Both the position numbers and the translations under genes were made by a program. Shown piece by piece: positions 61,287-64,000 of a DNA stretch of 64,000 nt. The DNA comes from Thalassospira australica. Lineage in GTDB: Bacteria > Pseudomonadota > Alphaproteobacteria > Rhodospirillales > Thalassospiraceae. The stretch lies in NCBI RefSeq assembly GCF_000763295.1, contig NZ_JRJE01000032.1, positions 310,001 to 374,000 on the forward strand, read 5' to 3'. The notes beneath the pieces were generated by a model. That model was not told where the DNA came from. It ran no database searches and was given only the letters and a program-made list of their open reading frames with translations. Position 1 is the stretch's first letter; every line of letters starts with the position of its first letter.

Positions 61287-62060
61287 ATGACGCCATCAAA
61301 ACCGCGCGTTGGTCTTTTCGTGACCTGTCTGGTTGACATGTTCCGCCCCACGGTCGGCTTTTCGGCTGTCAAACTGCTCGAAGAAGCAGGATGTGACGTT
61401 GATGTCCCGATGGATCAGACCTGCTGTGGTCAACCGGCGTTCAATTCCGGCGATAACGCATCTGCGCGCAAGGTGGCTGCCCCGCTGATCGACATGTTTG
61501 CTGATTATGATTATGTCGTCGCACCCAGCGGGTCTTGCGCCGGCATGATCAAAAAGCATTTCCCCGAACTGTTTGCTGATGATCCGGCGATGGCCGCCAG
61601 GGTACAGGCGCTGTCAGACAAGACTCATGAGCTGGTTTCTTTCCTGACCGATATCATGAAGGTCGATAGCGTTCCGGCCGAGTTTGACGGCAAGGTCACC
61701 TATCATGACAGCTGTTCGGGCCTGCGCGAACTCAAGGTCAAGCAACAGCCGCGCAAGCTGCTGAATTCCATCAAGGGGCTTGAGATTTCCGAATTGTCAG
61801 AGCCCGAGACCTGCTGCGGATTTGGCGGGACATTCTGTGTCAAATATCCGGAAATTTCCGGCAAGATGGTCGGCGACAAGACCCGTGACATCACCGAAAC
61901 CGGGGCAAAAACGCTTCTGGCCGGGGATCTTGGCTGCCTGATGAACATGGCGGGCAAACTGGCGCGTGAAGGGTCAAACGTCGAAGTGCGTCATGTTGCC
62001 GAAGTTCTGGCTGATATGACCATGGCCGCCCCACCGATTGCCGGCAAGGAAGGGGAATAA
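61287..62060 (+). CDS. lutA: Lactate utilization protein A (CCG-domain Fe-S protein)
   Basis: 257 residues with two cysteine-rich CCG domains: VPMDQTCCGQPAFNSGDNAS and EPETCCGFGGTFCVKYPEIS, as in LutA/LldE. The three-protein LutABC complex oxidises L-lactate to pyruvate with electron transfer to the membrane. GAGAGGA precedes ATG 61287. First gene of the operon; lutB starts four bases after its stop. An LldR-like operator lies upstream. Confidence 0.97.
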   Translation: MTPSKPRVGLFVTCLVDMFRPTVGFSAVKLLEEAGCDVDVPMDQTCCGQPAFNSGDNASARKVAAPLIDMFADYDYVVAPSGSCAGMIKKHFPELFADDPAMAARVQALSDKTHELVSFLTDIMKVDSVPAEFDGKVTYHDSCSGLRELKVKQQPRKLLNSIKGLEISELSEPETCCGFGGTFCVKYPEISGKMVGDKTRDITETGAKTLLAGDLGCLMNMAGKLAREGSNVEVRHVAEVLADMTMAAPPIAGKEGE

Positions 62061-62063
62061 GCC

Positions 62064-63500
62064 ATGAGTGTTTCGACATCCCCGAATTTCAAGGAAAACG
62101 TCCATGGTGCGCTGCGCGATGAAAGCCTGCAGCGCGCACTGGGTCGCCTGAAAACCGGCTTTCGCGATAAACGTCTCGCCGCGATTGAAAACCTGCCGGA
62201 GTTCGAGGCCCTGCGCGATCAGGCCCGTGACATCAAGAACCACACGCTTGAAAACCTTGATCATTACCTTTTGACCTTCGAAGAAAACGTCAAGGCCAAT
62301 GGCGGGCATGTGCATTGGTGTGCCGATGCCGAAGAAGCCCGCCAGGTGGTGGCAAAAATCTGCCGCGACACCAACGCCAAATCGGTCCTCAAAGGCAAAT
62401 CAATGATTTCCGAGGAAATCGCGCTTAATGATTTCCTTGAAAAACAGGACCTTAAGGTCGTTGAAACCGATCTGGGTGAATATATCATTCAGCTGCGCCA
62501 CGAACCGCCAAGCCACATCATCGCGCCGGCCATCCATGTCCATAAGGAAGAAGTCGCAGACAGTTTCCGCGAAACCCACAAGGGCCGCGATCCCAACCGT
62601 TCGCTTGATGAACCGCGTGAATTGCTTGATGAAGCCCGCGAAGTCATGCGCGAACATTTCTTTGCCGCCGATGTCGGGATTACCGGGGCCAACTTCCTGA
62701 TTGCCGAAACGGGCACGTCGGTGATTGTCACCAACGAAGGCAATGGCGATCTGACCCAGACCCTGTCGCGTGTCCATGTCGCGATCGCCAGCCTCGAAAA
62801 GGTCGTGCCGACCCTTGAAGATGCCTCAAGCATTCTAAGGGTTCTGGCCCGCTCGGCCACCGGACAGGAAATGTCATCCTATACGACGTTTTCAACCGGG
62901 CCGCGGCGCGAGGGCGATCTGGACGGGCCGGAGGAATATCACGTCATTTTGCTTGATAACGGGCGCTCCAACATGCTGGGCACCGAATTTCAGGACATGC
63001 TGCGCTGTATCCGCTGTGCGGCCTGCATGAACCATTGCCCGGTGTATGGGGCTGTGGGCGGTCACGCCTATGGGTGGGTTTATCCGGGGCCGATGGGGTC
63101 TGTTTTGTCGCCGTCCCTGATTGGGGTCGATGAAGCAGGGCATTTGCCAAATGCCTCGACCTTCTGTGGTAAATGCGAAGAAGTCTGCCCGATGCGCATT
63201 CCGCTGCCGAAAATGATGCGCCATTGGCGCGAACGCGAATTTGAAAAACATCTTAGCCCCAGCTCATTTCGTTACGGAATCAAAACGTGGGCATTTTTCG
63301 CCTCAAAACCAAGGCTTTATCGTGCCGTTACCGGGATCGCATCAAAGGTTCTTGCCAAGATGGCAGGTGGCAAGGGGCGCATCGCCAAATTGCCGCTTGC
63401 CGGTGGCTGGACCGATATGCGTGACTTCCCGGCCCCCGAAGGCAAAACATTTAAGGAACTTTGGGCAGAAAAACAGGCCGGCAAGGGAGATGTGAAATGA
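62064..63500 (+). CDS. lutB: Lactate utilization protein B (iron-sulfur LUD protein)
   Basis: 478 residues. The N-terminal LUD (DUF162) domain includes HVHWCADAEEARQVVAKICR, SMISEEIALNDFLEKQDLKVVETDLGEYI-type segment and GITGANFLIAETGTSVIVTN. Two ferredoxin-like clusters follow: RCIRCAACMNHCPVYG and CGKCEEVCPMRIPLPKM. The C-terminal tail is typical of LutB. It is coupled to lutA (4-base spacing) and to lutC (ATGA overlap). Confidence 0.98.
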   Translation: MSVSTSPNFKENVHGALRDESLQRALGRLKTGFRDKRLAAIENLPEFEALRDQARDIKNHTLENLDHYLLTFEENVKANGGHVHWCADAEEARQVVAKICRDTNAKSVLKGKSMISEEIALNDFLEKQDLKVVETDLGEYIIQLRHEPPSHIIAPAIHVHKEEVADSFRETHKGRDPNRSLDEPRELLDEAREVMREHFFAADVGITGANFLIAETGTSVIVTNEGNGDLTQTLSRVHVAIASLEKVVPTLEDASSILRVLARSATGQEMSSYTTFSTGPRREGDLDGPEEYHVILLDNGRSNMLGTEFQDMLRCIRCAACMNHCPVYGAVGGHAYGWVYPGPMGSVLSPSLIGVDEAGHLPNASTFCGKCEEVCPMRIPLPKMMRHWREREFEKHLSPSSFRYGIKTWAFFASKPRLYRAVTGIASKVLAKMAGGKGRIAKLPLAGGWTDMRDFPAPEGKTFKELWAEKQAGKGDVK

Positions 63501-64000
63501 GCAGCGCATCCAATTCGACGTCCCGCGATGCCATTTTGGGTCGGATTCGCAAAAGTTTGGGCCGGACCGCAGGGGATAGCGCCCCGCGTGATGTGACCGA
63601 ACGGCTGGCATCCCCCAAACCCAATGCGGTGGTGCCCAAACGCGCCCAAATTACCCATGATCAGCAGGTTGCACTGTTTGAAAAGATGGCAACAAGCGTC
63701 AATGCAACCGTTAGCATGGTGGTCAGCGACGATGATATTCCGCGCGAAGTTGCCCGGTTCCTTGCCGAACACAATCTGCCCGCACGGGTAAAAACATCGC
63801 CCGATGCGGCCGTTTCCGGCCTGCCGTGGTCTGATACCGCCCTTGAAGTCACCGCCGGAATTGCCGGCCCCGAAGACGCAGTTTCTGTCACGCCAAGCTT
63901 TGCCGGGGTGGCTGAAACCGGCAGTCTTATGCTGCGCAGCGGGGCCGATACGCCCTATACGCTCAATATGTTACCCGACACCCATATCGTTGTTCTGAAG
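63497..64000 (+). CDS. lutC: Lactate utilization protein C, 5' part
   Basis: 168 codons up to the window edge; no stop is reached. ATG 63497 overlaps the lutB stop (ATGA). N terminus DAILGRIRKSLGR is the typical LutC start; the LUD domain follows with SVTPSFAGVAETGSLMLRSG, then LNMLPDTHIVVLK at the edge. About 50-60 residues are probably missing. Completes the lutABC operon. Confidence 0.93.
   Translation, partial: MSSASNSTSRDAILGRIRKSLGRTAGDSAPRDVTERLASPKPNAVVPKRAQITHDQQVALFEKMATSVNATVSMVVSDDDIPREVARFLAEHNLPARVKTSPDAAVSGLPWSDTALEVTAGIAGPEDAVSVTPSFAGVAETGSLMLRSGADTPYTLNMLPDTHIVVLK

Noticed and set aside
1-64000. Mobile elements, prophage, tRNA or rRNA genes
   Set aside because: No transposase, integrase or phage gene was seen among the reading frames, and no tRNA or rRNA gene was recognised by eye; a covariance scan would be needed to exclude a tRNA completely.

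Overview
The window looks like about 64 kb of an alphaproteobacterial chromosome spanning its replication origin. GC content is moderate (roughly the mid-50s percent by eye), coding density is high, and I see no phage, plasmid, transposase or integrase genes. Several protein sequences and the gene order suggest the Rhodospirillales, most likely Thalassospira or a close relative. That genus call is inference from remembered protein style and synteny; no database was searched.

Layout. 1-4.7 kb: the 3' part of a family 1 beta-glucosidase, a LacI-type regulator, MgtC, and a divergent LysR/LysE pair. 4.3-9.2 kb: a sulfur block (DsrE-like protein, MoeB/ThiF enzyme, CysK, and an Rrf2 regulator without the usual iron-sulfur cysteines), then dut and coaBC. 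9.4-17.1 kb: a secreted polysaccharide deacetylase, a RutE-like nitroreductase, PhoR without a neighbouring phoB, the hslVU heat-shock protease and adenine deaminase. 17.2-21.4 kb: a tightly coupled histidine operon, hisB-DUF2628-hisH-GNAT-hisA-hisF-hisE, followed by a HIT protein. 22-41 kb: an accessory-like zone of small regulator/enzyme modules (LysR, TetR and MarR regulators with VOC, GNAT, SDR, RidA, AhpD-like, GST, SRPBCC, PhoD and cupin partners), several with clear palindromic operators. 41-51 kb: gshB, lolA, a strong candidate small RNA, EI24, bactofilin, a lipoprotein, an IalB-like secreted protein, rlmN, mltA and a Tim44-like protein.

51-60 kb is the origin neighbourhood: fxsA, secB, hemJ, hemH and hemE, then a 682-base non-coding segment, then ppsR, maf, aroE, a GNAT gene, coaE and dnaQ. 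The non-coding segment holds perfect DnaA boxes, an AT-rich stretch, repeated GGGAAAA motifs and seven GANTC (CcrM) sites within 285 bases. Origins between hemE and a ppsR/DUF299 gene are known in Caulobacter and Rickettsia, so this is very probably oriC. Heme genes point left and ppsR-dnaQ genes point right, so both sides are transcribed away from the origin. The window ends with a lactate-utilisation operon lutABC (lutC cut by the edge), preceded by a perfect TTGGT-N3-ACCAA operator typical of LldR/PdhR-type GntR regulators.

No obvious new defence or secretion system is present. The strongest candidates for undescribed biology are the structured RNA at about 42.95-43.08 kb with C-rich loops, the GANTC-dense origin, the tandem pair of uncharacterised small proteins at 29.3-30.0 kb, and the operator arrays of the small TetR and MarR modules.
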